This document shows, piece after piece, positions 46,614-56,222 of a DNA stretch of 64,000 nt. The notes below the pieces were generated by a model that searched no databases, was not told where the DNA came from, and saw only the letters and a program-made list of their open reading frames with translations. Each line of letters begins with the position of its first letter. Within the stretch, counting starts at the first letter, position 1. The stretch is from an uncultured Isosphaeraceae bacterium (GTDB lineage: Bacteria > Planctomycetota > Planctomycetia > Isosphaerales > Isosphaeraceae): positions 124,001-188,000 of the forward strand of contig CAMFLR010000008.1 in the NCBI GenBank assembly GCA_945957605.1, given 5' to 3'. A program made the translations under genes and the position numbers.

Positions 46614-47336
46614 ATGTCATCTGATCGCAAGCTACTTCTCACCAACGACGATGGTTTCGATGCACCAGGAATCGCCGCTCTCAGGCAGGCGATCGGCGAT
46701 CGCGTGATGGCAGTGCGTATCGCGCCTGTGTCGCACCTCTCGGGGTGCAGTCATCGTGTCAGCGGCCCGGAACACGTGATTGAAGTCGTCGATCGTGGCG
46801 GGGGCGAGTTCGCCATCGACGGCACCCCCGCCGACTGCGTTCGACTGGGCCTTCATCATCTGACCGGTCCGGTCGACTGGGTGATCTCCGGAATCAACGA
46901 AGGCGGAAATCTCGGCACCGACGTCCATTACTCAGGAACCGTTGCGGCGGTGCGTGAGGGAGTGATTCACGGCGTTCCGGGAATCGCCGTCTCGCAATAC
47001 AAGGGAGCGGGCATTCCGATCGACTGGTCGCTCGCAGCCGAATGGGCGGCCGAGGTGATCGGCATGCTCACCACGCAGCCCATTCCGCCGGAGACGTTCT
47101 GGAACGTGAACCTGCCGCATACGTCTGCCCGACCGGGCTATCCCGAAGTGGTTTATTGCCAGGTCGATCCGTCGCCGCTTTTGCTCGACTACCGGATCGA
47201 CGGCGCAAGCGCGCAGTATCGAGGTAGTTATCACGCTCGCCCCCGTCGGCCGGGTTGGGATGTCGATGTCTGTTTTTCCGGCAAGATTAGCGTCTCGCTG
47301 GTCCACCTGATGAGTTCGGTCGAGCAGTTCGATTAA
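46614..47336 (+). CDS. surE: 5'/3'-nucleotidase SurE
   Basis: Metal-dependent nucleoside monophosphate phosphatase of about 240 residues. LLLTNDDGFDAPG is the signature N-terminus with the paired Asp metal ligands; SGINEGGNLGTDVHYSGTVAAVREG holds the conserved Asn and the phosphate-binding region. Three in-frame ATGs lie close together; 46614 gives the family-like MSSDRKLLLTNDDG start, while 46599 and 46608 add 5 and 2 residues. Not obviously in an operon. Confidence 0.92.
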   Translation: MSSDRKLLLTNDDGFDAPGIAALRQAIGDRVMAVRIAPVSHLSGCSHRVSGPEHVIEVVDRGGGEFAIDGTPADCVRLGLHHLTGPVDWVISGINEGGNLGTDVHYSGTVAAVREGVIHGVPGIAVSQYKGAGIPIDWSLAAEWAAEVIGMLTTQPIPPETFWNVNLPHTSARPGYPEVVYCQVDPSPLLLDYRIDGASAQYRGSYHARPRRPGWDVDVCFSGKISVSLVHLMSSVEQFD

Positions 47337-47490
47337 GGTCAACCAGGGAAAGTTGGCAAATCGGGACTGGTCGGACGGGGGACGATTTCCGCATAATGGA
47401 AGGACATCCTGAGGTCGACTTGCCAAGTCGTGCGGCCGACCTCGTTTTCATTCAATTCGTCTCGTTGATTCTGCCCGGGGATAATGATCC

Positions 47491-48102
47491 ATGCTGCCGC
47501 GAACGGGATTGATCGTCCTTCTAGGTTTGCTCGCCATTGCTGGATGCGATGAACCGCCGGATCTCGCTCCTATCGTGCCGCCTGGCATCGAGACTCCTCG
47601 CGTTCCGCAGCCCACGGCGGGAACTGGCTCGGAAGCGCTCGGCGAGACCGCCCTGGTGACGCAAGCGAATGGCGGATTGACCACGAACATCGCCGAACCC
47701 ACCCTTGAAGGTGAAACCAAGAAGGCGGGCACCGGCCTGACCTACACGACCTTAAAGGCCGGCACTGGCCCGTCGGTTAAGCCGGGCGACGAGATTCGCG
47801 TTCACTTCGTTGGCCGGGTTGCGAACGGTAAGCTCAACTCGCCGTTCCAGTCGTCTTACGAACAGGGTGGACCGATCACGTTGACCATTGGTGCCGGCAA
47901 GGTGATGCGGGGCTGGGACCTCGGTATTCCGGGCATGAAGGTCGGTGAGAAGCGGCACCTGGTGATTCCGTTCGACCTGGGCTTCGGTACCAAGGGCTTC
48001 CCACCGCTTGTGCCGGCGAATGCCAACCTCGGCTACGAAGTGGAAGTTCTCGAAATCACCAAGCCTTACACACCTCCTGCCGAGAAGGCTGAAAAGAAGT
48101 AA
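47491..48102 (+). CDS. FKBP-type peptidyl-prolyl isomerase lipoprotein
   Basis: Envelope lipoprotein, 203 residues. The signal LIVLLGLLAIAGC has a lipobox, with Cys19 as the lipidation site. A Pro/Thr-rich linker leads to one FKBP domain (about residues 80-195): VKPGDEIRVHFVGRV, GKVMRGWDLGIPGMKVGEKR and LGYEVEVLEI are canonical. Two pocket residues differ: the Asp of the FDSS motif is Gln (PFQSS) and the Tyr of the YG motif is Phe (LGFGTKG). It may be a weak isomerase or a chaperone. A GC-rich hairpin follows. Confidence 0.88.
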   Translation: MLPRTGLIVLLGLLAIAGCDEPPDLAPIVPPGIETPRVPQPTAGTGSEALGETALVTQANGGLTTNIAEPTLEGETKKAGTGLTYTTLKAGTGPSVKPGDEIRVHFVGRVANGKLNSPFQSSYEQGGPITLTIGAGKVMRGWDLGIPGMKVGEKRHLVIPFDLGFGTKGFPPLVPANANLGYEVEVLEITKPYTPPAEKAEKK

Positions 48103-48126
48103 GTCACCCGCGATTTCGATCAACTT

Positions 48127-48170
48127 CGGGGCGGCGCGTGGAGTTCCATGCGCTTGCCCCGTTTGATTTT
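48127..48170 (+). terminator. Hairpin after the FKBP gene
   Basis: CGGGGC (48127-48132) pairs with GCCCCG (48156-48161) and an inner GCGCGTGG/CCATGCGC stem, followed by TTTGATTTTG. Confidence 0.65.
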
Positions 48171-48267
48171 GCGCTCGATCGCCGCGGATCATCCCCAACC
48201 AACAATATTGTCACCACGAACTTCGCATCAACCGATAAATTAGGAAGAAGGCGAAGCGCTGATAAGG

Positions 48268-49896
48268 ATGCGGCGTTCGCGGAAGGCGTTTGAGAGTCGC
48301 GGAACCGTGCTGGCTCGTCGCGTCACTCTTTTGGTATTGGCGATTGGGATCGCGACGCTTCTGGTCGGGCAACCGGCGCAAGCGCAAGGCCTTGGTGCGC
48401 CTCGCGGTGAGGTTTACGAACCAGCGTCGCGACAGCCAAGACTCGGGCCCGCTCCGGGTGCGGGGGAGAATCCGCTTGGAGGTAGTCCGGGCGCTGGCGA
48501 AGCCGTGCTGGAGTCGCAGATCGGCTCGAAGGGTGCGCACGTCATTCCCGATTCGACGTCTCCAAGCCAGAGCCGACTTGTGCCCGAAGCCGCCGTGCCA
48601 CTCACTCCCGCGCTGACGGCTCCCCCCATGGCGCGACGTTCAGCCGTGGGTGTTGCGTCGCCGTTTGGGGCCCTCGCGCTGCCTCGGGACGATGAGGATG
48701 GCCCGGCCGACGGATTGACGCTCGACCAGGCAATTAACCGCGTCGTGCACCGCAATTCCGACTTGCGATCGAAGTCGCTCGAAATTCCGCAAGCCGAGGC
48801 CGACGTTCTAACCGCCAGCTTGCGGGCGAACCCAGTTCTTTACACCGACGTGACTTGCGTCCCTTTCGGCGCGTTCTCACGCGTTCGACCTGGTGGACAA
48901 ACGCAGTACGACCTGAATGTGAGCTATCCGCTCGACGTTACTCGAAAGCGGAAGTCACGCACGCTTGTCGCCTATCGTGCCAAGCGGGTGATCGAGGCGC
49001 AATACCAGGACGCCGTTCGCCAGGCGATTGATGACGTCTATACCGAGTACGTCGATGTCCTCGCCACGCGCGAGACCGTGCGCGAGGCTCGTCAGGCAGT
49101 CGCTGAACTTGTCACCGAGCCATCGAAGACGCGAAAGAACCAGGACGAAGATCAGCGTCTCGAAGTTCAGCGAGAATCGGCGGAGATCGCGCTGACAGAG
49201 GCCGAGGAACAGTACAAATCCGACCTTCGGGCGCTCGGCACGCTCTTGAGCATGCCCCCCGAAGATGCCGAAAAGCTGACGATCCGCGGCAGTTTACATG
49301 ACTCGGGGGAGATTCCGGTCGATCTCGCGTCGCTATTGCGACTTGCGCTCGTGAGCCGCCCCGATCTTTGTGCATATCGTTTGGGGATGAGTCGTGCCGA
49401 GGCCGACGTGCAACTTGCGCTCGCAAATCGCTATCCTGATCTCTTCGTCCTCGTGCAACCCTACACGTTTCAGGACAACTCACCACTCGGGATGAAGAGC
49501 GCGCATTCATGGGGCGTTGGGCTGGGAGTACCGCTGCCCGTCTTCAACCGAAACCAGGGCAACATTCATCGCGCGAAGCTCAACGTCACGCAGACCCACA
49601 TCGAGCTTCAGGCTCTCGAAGAGCGAATCGTGATGGAAATCAGGCAGGCCGAGCGGCAGTACAACGTGACGTTGACTGCCGTGCGGCGGATCGAGAAATC
49701 GCTTCTGCCCAAGGCTCAGGGTGAACACGATCGCGTGACCAAGCTTTATCTTGCTGGCAAGTCAGACGAGCTCGCATTTCTAACGGCCGAGCATGATTTT
49801 GATCAGGTCGTCCGCCAGTATCGCGATTCGCTCGTCCGCCATCGTCGCGCGATGTTGAAGCTTAATTCCGCTGTCGGGCAGCGGATTCTGCCGTAA
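48268..49896 (+). CDS. TolC/CzcC-family outer membrane efflux protein
   Basis: Probable outer-membrane channel of 542 residues. A signal peptide ends near GQPAQA (about residue 39). A Pro/Gly/Ala-rich low-complexity stretch of about 100 residues precedes the first TolC repeat (LTLDQAINRVVHRNSDLRSK). The coiled-coil regions show the two-repeat pattern, and the second half (WGVGLGVPLPVFNRNQGNI) is the conserved strand turning into long helices, as in CzcC-type proteins. No inner-membrane pump or adaptor gene is adjacent, so the partner must lie elsewhere. Its end overlaps the convergent methyltransferase gene by 35 bases. Confidence 0.85.
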   Translation: MRRSRKAFESRGTVLARRVTLLVLAIGIATLLVGQPAQAQGLGAPRGEVYEPASRQPRLGPAPGAGENPLGGSPGAGEAVLESQIGSKGAHVIPDSTSPSQSRLVPEAAVPLTPALTAPPMARRSAVGVASPFGALALPRDDEDGPADGLTLDQAINRVVHRNSDLRSKSLEIPQAEADVLTASLRANPVLYTDVTCVPFGAFSRVRPGGQTQYDLNVSYPLDVTRKRKSRTLVAYRAKRVIEAQYQDAVRQAIDDVYTEYVDVLATRETVREARQAVAELVTEPSKTRKNQDEDQRLEVQRESAEIALTEAEEQYKSDLRALGTLLSMPPEDAEKLTIRGSLHDSGEIPVDLASLLRLALVSRPDLCAYRLGMSRAEADVQLALANRYPDLFVLVQPYTFQDNSPLGMKSAHSWGVGLGVPLPVFNRNQGNIHRAKLNVTQTHIELQALEERIVMEIRQAERQYNVTLTAVRRIEKSLLPKAQGEHDRVTKLYLAGKSDELAFLTAEHDFDQVVRQYRDSLVRHRRAMLKLNSAVGQRILP

Positions 49897-50590
49897 CGCG
49901 GCCTCTTTGCGCAGCGTCGTTCGCAACCCCGATGTGTGGCAGCGGCACCATCGCGGGTGCGGACGCTTCATTGAAGATGAACGGCGCAAATCCAGGGTGC
50001 CGACGTTGCGCGTGCTCGATGAAGCCCGCACCCGCAAGAAGATCGCGGAATCGCTTGGCCGAGCAGTGATGTACAGCACCTTCGACACCAGCGACGCAAA
50101 CATCATAAATGAGCCAGCCCCATGGCATGTCGCGATAGCCGTCGATGAGCATCAGCTTACCGCCCGAGACGAGCACTCGGCGCATCTCTGCAACCGCACG
50201 ATCCTGGTGGGGATAGTGGTGGAAACTATTGCAGCACGTAACGGCATCGAACGACGCGGTTGCGAACGGGAGCCGTTCTGAGTCGCCTTGAATGGGGATG
50301 ATCCGCCCTTCGTGAGCCGCATAGCGGGGGCGGCCCTTGTCGAGCATCGCCGAAACGAGGTCCACGCCCCAGACCTCGGCGTGAGGAAGCGCAGTGCGCA
50401 TTCTTTCGGCGAAAACCCCTGTGCCACAACCAACATCGAGCACGCGGAATGGCCGATCGCCGAACTGCGACCGCAGCCGCTTGATCACAGCGCGATGCGA
50501 CGGCCCGAAGAGGAGCAATTGAAGGATGCTCTTGTCGTAACTCTTGCTCCACTCAACGAATTCGTCTTTGGCGAGCGCGGTGTGATACAT
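49862..50590 (-). CDS. Class I SAM-dependent methyltransferase (UbiE-like)
   Basis: About 242 residues. The SAM-binding glycine motif is VLDVGCGTGVFAERM, followed by the acidic VWGVDLVSAML, and SFDAVTCCNSFHHYPH is motif IV of the Methyltransf_11 group. Substrate unknown. ATG 50590 is preceded by GGAG at a normal spacing; an in-frame ATG at 50638 would add 16 residues and also has a fair site. Single gene, convergent with the TolC-family gene. Confidence 0.83.
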   Translation of the reverse strand: MYHTALAKDEFVEWSKSYDKSILQLLLFGPSHRAVIKRLRSQFGDRPFRVLDVGCGTGVFAERMRTALPHAEVWGVDLVSAMLDKGRPRYAAHEGRIIPIQGDSERLPFATASFDAVTCCNSFHHYPHQDRAVAEMRRVLVSGGKLMLIDGYRDMPWGWLIYDVCVAGVEGAVHHCSAKRFRDLLAGAGFIEHAQRRHPGFAPFIFNEASAPAMVPLPHIGVANDAAQRGRVTAESAARQRN

Positions 50591-50913
50591 GGTGGCTACT
50601 CCGTTCGCTTCGATCGGCTCAGGGCGCAAGACGTCCATACCGGCACCCTCAGGCTGCGAGCTGGAGCCCAGGCTTAACCGATTCGGCAGTTTGCTACAAC
50701 CGAAGTATTAAGCGAATTTTGCGCCAACCGCCGGTTCACTCATTCTTGACCCGTAAGTGACCATCGCGATTAACAGGGCTCGCGACGGCCAAGGCGGGCC
50801 AACCCACCATGAATTGAAATAATGAGCGGATGAATATTTGTCTTGGGAGTCCAAGAGCCTTCACCAAAAGATGCGGCGGACAACGAGACGCCATCCGCCA
50901 CAACGTGCCAGGT
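50591..50913. other. Intergenic region
   Basis: About 320 bases between two minus-strand genes (less if the methyltransferase starts at 50638). No gene or clear regulatory element seen. Confidence 0.5.
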
Positions 50914-51855
50914 TCACTTTCGTTCGGTAAGCGTCAACTTGCGAAATTCAACTTTGCCGTGATCGCCCTGAATCATGATCGGACCGGGCGCACCCTCATC
51001 GCTTTCAAGCGCGCCGCCGGTGATTCCCGGAATTGATTGCCGGTCGATCACGCGCTCGCCGTTCAAGATCACGGTGACTTCGCGACCAATCAGCGTGACG
51101 TCGACCGTCTGCCACTCGCCCGCCGGCTTCGAAGCATTTCGACTCGGAGTCAAGAAGCCGTAGACTCCGCCAATCTTGTGACTTTCCGGGTCGTCGCCGT
51201 AGTTGTCTTCAATCTGCAACTCATACCGGCCACGGAGATAAATGCCGCTATTGCTCCCCTTGGGATAACGAAACTCGGCGTGCAGTTTGAAGTCGTTGAA
51301 GCGATTGTCGGTGACCAGATCGTTGCCAGGACTTTCGTTGACGATTGAGCCATCACGGACGACCCAGCCGTGCTTCGCTCCGGTGTTCCGAGCATGCCAA
51401 CCGGTCAGATCGTTGCCGTTGAACAGTTCAATGGTTTGGCCCCACGCCGGCTCGCCTTTTCGTTTGAGAGCAGGTGCACGGCGTCCTTCAAAGGTCACGC
51501 GGTGGCCCTTCTCGTCGGTTGTTTCGCCCTTGATCTGTCCACCTTCGAGCTTGAACGTGAACCGTTGGTCGTCCGACCGCCGTTCCCATTGCGGCGGGAT
51601 CGTGAACTGCGCAACGCCGTTGTCGTACTCGATCTTCGAGATCGGCCGAGCACTGCCGAACTGGCCGACAAACGCACCGACGAGGGTGGTCCGCCCGGAG
51701 ACCGTAACTTCGAGCCACGACGGAAACTCACTGCCGTCAGAGCCCTTCATTGTCAGATCCCACCGGCCCACAAGCGGAGCGGTGTTCTCCGCCGCTGAAG
51801 CGACACGACCAAGCAGCAGGATCGAGAGAACAATTCCCAGGCGAGTGAATGACAT
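50914..51855 (-). CDS. Secreted DUF1080 (3-keto-disaccharide hydrolase-like) protein
   Basis: About 313 residues, exported by the signal peptide MSFTRLGIVLSILLLGRVASA. Residues 25-130 form a beta-rich N-terminal domain of unknown function. The DUF1080 concanavalin-like domain runs from IELFNGNDLTGWHARN to the end, with SNSGIYLRGRYELQIEDNYG as its signature. Members studied in Bacteroidota cleave 3-keto-glycosides; planctomycetes carry many copies. CACGAGG precedes the ATG at 51855; the frame extends to 52050 but would bury the signal peptide. Confidence 0.86.
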   Translation of the reverse strand: MSFTRLGIVLSILLLGRVASAAENTAPLVGRWDLTMKGSDGSEFPSWLEVTVSGRTTLVGAFVGQFGSARPISKIEYDNGVAQFTIPPQWERRSDDQRFTFKLEGGQIKGETTDEKGHRVTFEGRRAPALKRKGEPAWGQTIELFNGNDLTGWHARNTGAKHGWVVRDGSIVNESPGNDLVTDNRFNDFKLHAEFRYPKGSNSGIYLRGRYELQIEDNYGDDPESHKIGGVYGFLTPSRNASKPAGEWQTVDVTLIGREVTVILNGERVIDRQSIPGITGGALESDEGAPGPIMIQGDHGKVEFRKLTLTERK

Positions 51856-51956
51856 GTGGAACCTCGTGAATACGCGGGTTTGGAACTTCATAGAGCGTGA
51901 GCGATCCGGCAAATCTACCCATGCCAACGCACCCACGCCAGAATCGCCGCCCGTTT

Positions 51957-52262
51957 TCACTTCGCCCACAACTCCTTTTCCAGCTTCTTCATCACGACCC
52001 AGAGCACAATGACTCCGACCTCGAGAACGCCAACCAGAATTAACATCCACAACCGCTCGCGCATTCCATAACTGATAACACTTGCGAAATTCGAAAGCTG
52101 TTCGATGCTGTTACCCCAAAAATCAGCTTTGCCGCCCGGGCTGCGGGGATCGTTCTGAAAGAACTCGGCCGCCAAAAACGCCCAACCGCCATACGCTACG
52201 ATTGCTGCCAATCCGACCACAACAAAACCAACCGATTTTCCGCCTTCGTTTTCCCGCGACAT
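51957..52262 (-). CDS. Small membrane protein, two predicted helices
   Basis: 101 residues, one helix near residues 10-32 (about GFVVVGLAAIVAYGGWAFLA) and one near 68-90 (about MLILVGVLEVGVIVLWVVM), with a short Lys-rich C-terminus. No family recognised. It is 101 bases upstream of the DUF1080 gene on the same strand and may be cotranscribed. Confidence 0.6.
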   Translation of the reverse strand: MSRENEGGKSVGFVVVGLAAIVAYGGWAFLAAEFFQNDPRSPGGKADFWGNSIEQLSNFASVISYGMRERLWMLILVGVLEVGVIVLWVVMKKLEKELWAK

Positions 52263-52537
52263 TGCAGTGCCCTTCCTCTCGACGGGTAGGCTTACGTCTT
52301 CTGAACAATCGTCATCGATGGTGTACGTTAGCTCTTTGTGTACAGAAATACAAGTGCCCTCTTGCGAATTCTCTCACGCGAATCCATGAATGAAAATTCC
52401 AGATGAAGAATCGTCGTTTTCGGATCCAACTTGCGATCGCCCCTACCCATTGGGCGGCCGTTTGCGTACAATCTTCGATTCGCTTTTCCATGAACCGGAT
52501 CCTCCCAAAGGCGGACCGCTCACGCTTTAAGACGCCG

Positions 52538-53434
52538 ATGAACCGAAACGCAAAACCTTACACTGTTGGCTTGATTCAAATGCGGTGCTCGCTCGACGTC
52601 GACGCGAATCTCGCGCGAGCGTGCGAGTTCCTCCGCGAGGCGGCCCGCAAAGGGTGCCAGATCGCCTGTTTGCCCGAGTTGTTTCGATCTCAATATTTTT
52701 GTCAGACCGAAGACCACTCGCTGTTCGCACTGGCCGAGCCTATTCCTGGCCCGTCGACCGAGGCACTCAGCACGGTTGCCCGCGAAACCGGAATGGTGAT
52801 TGTCGGCTCGCTCTTCGAGCGTCGCGCGGCTGGGGTTTATCACAACACCGCCGTCATTTTCGACGCCGATGGGGCGATCAACGGGTTGTATCGGAAGATG
52901 CACATCCCTGATGATCCGCTCTATTACGAGAAGTTTTATTTCACGCCCGGCGACCTTGGTTTCAAGGCGATCGAAACGTCGGTGGCTCGGGTCGGTACGC
53001 TCGTTTGCTGGGATCAGTGGTATCCCGAAGCGGCGCGGCTCACCTCGCTGGCCGGTGCCGATTTGCTCTTCTATCCCACGGCCATCGGCTGGCACCCCAG
53101 CGAAAAAGCTGAGTTCGGTGCGGCTCAGTCCGATGCGTGGGAAACAATGCAACGCGCCCACGCGATCGCCAACGGTCTGTTCGTGATGGCGGTCAACCGC
53201 ATCGGTCACGAAGGTCCCGCGGATGGCGGCATCGAATTCTGGGGCGGCACATTTGCGGCCGATCCGTTTGGACGCGTGCTCGCTCGCGCGTCGCGCGACA
53301 AGGAAGAAATCCTGGTCGTGAAATGCGATCCCGCGCTCGTTGAAACCACCCGCCAGCACTGGCCGTTCCTGCGCGATCGTCGCATCGACGCGTACGGCGG
53401 AATCACCAAACGCTTTCTCGATCAAACGTCATGA
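52538..53434 (+). CDS. aguB: N-carbamoylputrescine amidase
   Basis: Nitrilase-superfamily hydrolase that releases putrescine, CO2 and ammonia from N-carbamoylputrescine. 298 residues, the family length. The Glu-Lys-Cys triad is visible in CLPELF, YRKMHIPDD and LVCWDQWYPEAAR; the last plus YEKFYFTPGD are typical of AguB. ATG 52538 matches the family start (KPYTVGLIQM); the frame is open to 52403 but that extension looks non-coding. It overlaps aguA by four bases (ATGA), and the two enzymes catalyse consecutive steps. Confidence 0.93.
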   Translation: MNRNAKPYTVGLIQMRCSLDVDANLARACEFLREAARKGCQIACLPELFRSQYFCQTEDHSLFALAEPIPGPSTEALSTVARETGMVIVGSLFERRAAGVYHNTAVIFDADGAINGLYRKMHIPDDPLYYEKFYFTPGDLGFKAIETSVARVGTLVCWDQWYPEAARLTSLAGADLLFYPTAIGWHPSEKAEFGAAQSDAWETMQRAHAIANGLFVMAVNRIGHEGPADGGIEFWGGTFAADPFGRVLARASRDKEEILVVKCDPALVETTRQHWPFLRDRRIDAYGGITKRFLDQTS

Positions 53435-54546
53435 CTGAGCCGAACGAAAACGAAAATCTCGAAACCCCCGCGTCGCTCGGCTACTCCATGCCGGCTGAAT
53501 GGGCACCACACGTCGCGACGTGGATTGCCTGGCCGCACAATCGCGAAGATTGGCCCGGAAAGTTCGGGCCGATCCCTTGGGTTTACACGGAGATTGTCAA
53601 GAATCTCACCCCGTTCGAATCCGTGAATATTCTGGTCAACGGCGGACGAGCGAAGCGCCAGGTGTCAAACCGGCTCGAACGTGCAGGCGTCGATCTGGAT
53701 CGTGTCACCTTTCACAAGATTCGCACCGATCGCGTCTGGACTCGCGACACCGGACCAACGTTCGTCACCAACCCCAAATTGGCAACGACGTTTGGCGTCG
53801 GGCTCATCAACTGGCGGTTCAACGGCTGGGCGAAGTATGAAAATCACAAGCGCGACGAGCAGGTGCCGCGGAAAATTGGTAAAGGCCTCGGTTGGCAGCG
53901 CTGGGAGCCAACGATAGACGTTGAAGGTGAACGGCGCCGTGTTGTGCTCGAGGGCGGCTCAATCGACGTTAACGGCGCGGGTTTGCTGCTGACGACTGAA
54001 GAATGCCTGCTGTCCGACGTGCAGGAGCGCAACCCCGGCCTCGATCGCGAAGGTTACGAACGCGCCTTTGCCGACAATCTCGGCGTGCGCAAGGTGATCT
54101 GGCTGAACAAGGGAATTGCTGGCGACGACACGCACGGCCATGTCGATGACCTCGCACGTTTCGTGAATGAAACGACGGTCGTTACGGTGATCGAACCCGA
54201 CGTCAACGATGAGAATTACGAACCGCTCGCTGAGAATCTCGTCAGGCTGAAGGAGGCGACCGACCTCGACGGTAAACCGCTCAACGTGGTGACACTGCCG
54301 ATGCCGCGGCCGGTCGTGTTCGAAGGTCAGCGATTGCCGGCGAGCTACGCGAATTTTTACATCGCGAATGGCGTTGTGCTGGTTCCGACGTTCAACGATC
54401 CGGCCGACCGCATTGCGCTCGATACGCTCGCCGAACTGTTCCCCGATCGTCAAATCGTCGGCATTCACGCGGTCGACCTGGTTTGGGGGCTTGGCACGTT
54501 GCACTGCCTGACGCAGCAGCAGCCGGCCGCGCCTGGACAAGCATAA
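53431..54546 (+). CDS. aguA: Agmatine deiminase
   Basis: Converts agmatine to N-carbamoylputrescine and ammonia, feeding AguB. It is a 371-residue member of the peptidyl-arginine-deiminase-like guanidino-modifying family. Key motifs: WTRDTGP, LEGGSIDVNG, DDTHGHVDDLARF with the active-site His and Asp, and the nucleophilic Cys in TLHCLTQQQP. The pair forms the plant-type arginine route to putrescine; an arginine decarboxylase is needed upstream and is not in the window. Confidence 0.95.
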   Translation: MTEPNENENLETPASLGYSMPAEWAPHVATWIAWPHNREDWPGKFGPIPWVYTEIVKNLTPFESVNILVNGGRAKRQVSNRLERAGVDLDRVTFHKIRTDRVWTRDTGPTFVTNPKLATTFGVGLINWRFNGWAKYENHKRDEQVPRKIGKGLGWQRWEPTIDVEGERRRVVLEGGSIDVNGAGLLLTTEECLLSDVQERNPGLDREGYERAFADNLGVRKVIWLNKGIAGDDTHGHVDDLARFVNETTVVTVIEPDVNDENYEPLAENLVRLKEATDLDGKPLNVVTLPMPRPVVFEGQRLPASYANFYIANGVVLVPTFNDPADRIALDTLAELFPDRQIVGIHAVDLVWGLGTLHCLTQQQPAAPGQA

Positions 54547-54663
54547 AAACACCTGGACATCAGAATTCCTGGCAAGGGTGGACGTTGCGCCGCGCCAGGG
54601 TTACGATTTGCATACATCCGCACGTCATGCAGCAGCGCTCGCTTTGCGAGCAGGATTTGTCCC

Positions 54664-56202
54664 ATGGATCAAAGTCGACCCCCGCGCAAGGGGAGCCGTT
54701 TCAACTCGCAGTCGCGCGATGCGCGGCCAGGCGGCCCAGGTGCTCGCCGACCACCCGGAGGTGGAGGCCCAGGCGGCCGTCGTCCATCAGGCCCAGGTGG
54801 TCCCGGTGGGCCGCGCCCGCACGATGACCGTCCCCGCCGGCCGCGGCGAACTGGCCATCCCACGCCCAGAGAGATGACCGAGGGCAGCGACGACCGGATT
54901 CAAAAGGTTCTGGCTCATGCGGGTCTGGGTTCTCGCCGAGCCTGCGAGGAATTGATTCTCGCGGGTCGCGTTACCGTGAACGGTAAGGTCGTGCGCGAGC
55001 TTGGCTCGAAGTGCGATGCACGCGGCGTTGGTGTCGCGGTCGACGGCGAAAAGATTCTTGCTGAGAAGCCGGTTTATTTCGCGGTCTACAAGCCGAAGGG
55101 TTACGTCTCGACGAACGCCGACCCCTCCGGCCGGCCGCGCGTGCTCGACTTGCTCCCTGAAATCCCGCAACGCGTCTATACCGTCGGTCGGCTCGACGAA
55201 ATGTCGAACGGCCTGATCATTCTCACGAACGACGGCACGCTCGCGCACAAGCTGGCGCATCCCAAGTACGGCGTTGAGAAGTTGTACCGCGTTGTCTGCG
55301 CCGGTACGCCAACTCCTGAAGTGCTCAAGCAACTCACCGACGGTATCTGGCTCGCCGAAGGTAAGGTGCGGGCGAAGCGAGTTCGCGCGGTTGGAAAGCG
55401 TGGGGAATCGACGATCCTCGAAATGGTGCTTTCCGAAGGGAAGAACCGCGAGGTGCGGCGAATGCTGGCGAAGCTCGGCCACAAGGTGATGTCGCTCACG
55501 CGCATCGCGGTGGGGCCGATAACGATCAAGGGGCTGTCGTCGGGCGAGTTCCGCCCCCTCACGGCGAATGAAGTCGGCATGCTTCGCAAGGTTGCCGCGG
55601 GCGAATATGTCGCGCCGTTCCCGCGTGAAAGGCGTGCGGCCGAGCGTCCGCCTCGCCCGCGTGCAGAGCAGCCGCGACCCAATGCCGAGGAACGTGGTCC
55701 GCGCTCAAACAGCGGCGCGCCTCGACCGACAGGAAACGCAGGACGTCCCTCAGGAAACATGGGACGGCCCGAGCGCGATCAGCGTCCCTCCGGAGCACCC
55801 TCCCGGCCGACTTCCGACCGCAAGCCGGCGCGTGGCGATCGTCGCACGCAACTCGAATATGATGACGACGATGACAACGAACCGCCGGTGCCGCGACCGA
55901 AAGGCCCGGTGATTCGCGATGGCCAGCCGGTGCCGCGTCCTCGTGAACTGCCGCCCTCGCAGCGCGGACCGGGCGGACCTGCCCCGGCGAAGCGTCGGGA
56001 TGACAGCGAGCGGGAGGTTGATCCCCTCGGCAGCGACTACATGCCGAGCCGCGGTCGTCGCGTGCTGGGGATGGAGGGAGCCGGCGGCGGCGAGCGCTCG
56101 GGACCGAGTGGCAAGCGGCCGTTGTCGAAGCCGAAAGGCGTGCGCAAGTCGCCTCCTCCGCTCAAGCCCAGGCGCCGGCCTGGCGGTAACAAGTCCGACT
56201 GA
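54664..56202 (+). CDS. RluB/RsuA-family rRNA pseudouridine synthase with long disordered tails
   Basis: 512 residues, about twice the catalytic core. An Arg/Gly/Pro-rich tail fills residues 1-70. An S4 RNA-binding domain begins near RIQKVLAHAGLGSRRACEELI; the catalytic domain follows with GRLDEMSNGLIILTNDG, in which the Asp is the catalytic residue, and GKNREVRRMLAKLGHKVMSLTRI, the family's second motif. From about residue 325 to the end is another Pro/Arg/Gly-rich tail with an acidic DDDDD-type island. The core would modify 23S or 16S rRNA. The tails are rich in codons that also create repeats in the DNA. Confidence 0.9.
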   Translation: MDQSRPPRKGSRFNSQSRDARPGGPGARRPPGGGGPGGRRPSGPGGPGGPRPHDDRPRRPRRTGHPTPREMTEGSDDRIQKVLAHAGLGSRRACEELILAGRVTVNGKVVRELGSKCDARGVGVAVDGEKILAEKPVYFAVYKPKGYVSTNADPSGRPRVLDLLPEIPQRVYTVGRLDEMSNGLIILTNDGTLAHKLAHPKYGVEKLYRVVCAGTPTPEVLKQLTDGIWLAEGKVRAKRVRAVGKRGESTILEMVLSEGKNREVRRMLAKLGHKVMSLTRIAVGPITIKGLSSGEFRPLTANEVGMLRKVAAGEYVAPFPRERRAAERPPRPRAEQPRPNAEERGPRSNSGAPRPTGNAGRPSGNMGRPERDQRPSGAPSRPTSDRKPARGDRRTQLEYDDDDDNEPPVPRPKGPVIRDGQPVPRPRELPPSQRGPGGPAPAKRRDDSEREVDPLGSDYMPSRGRRVLGMEGAGGGERSGPSGKRPLSKPKGVRKSPPPLKPRRRPGGNKSD

Positions 56203-56222
56203 ACGCGAAAGGATTTCCCACG

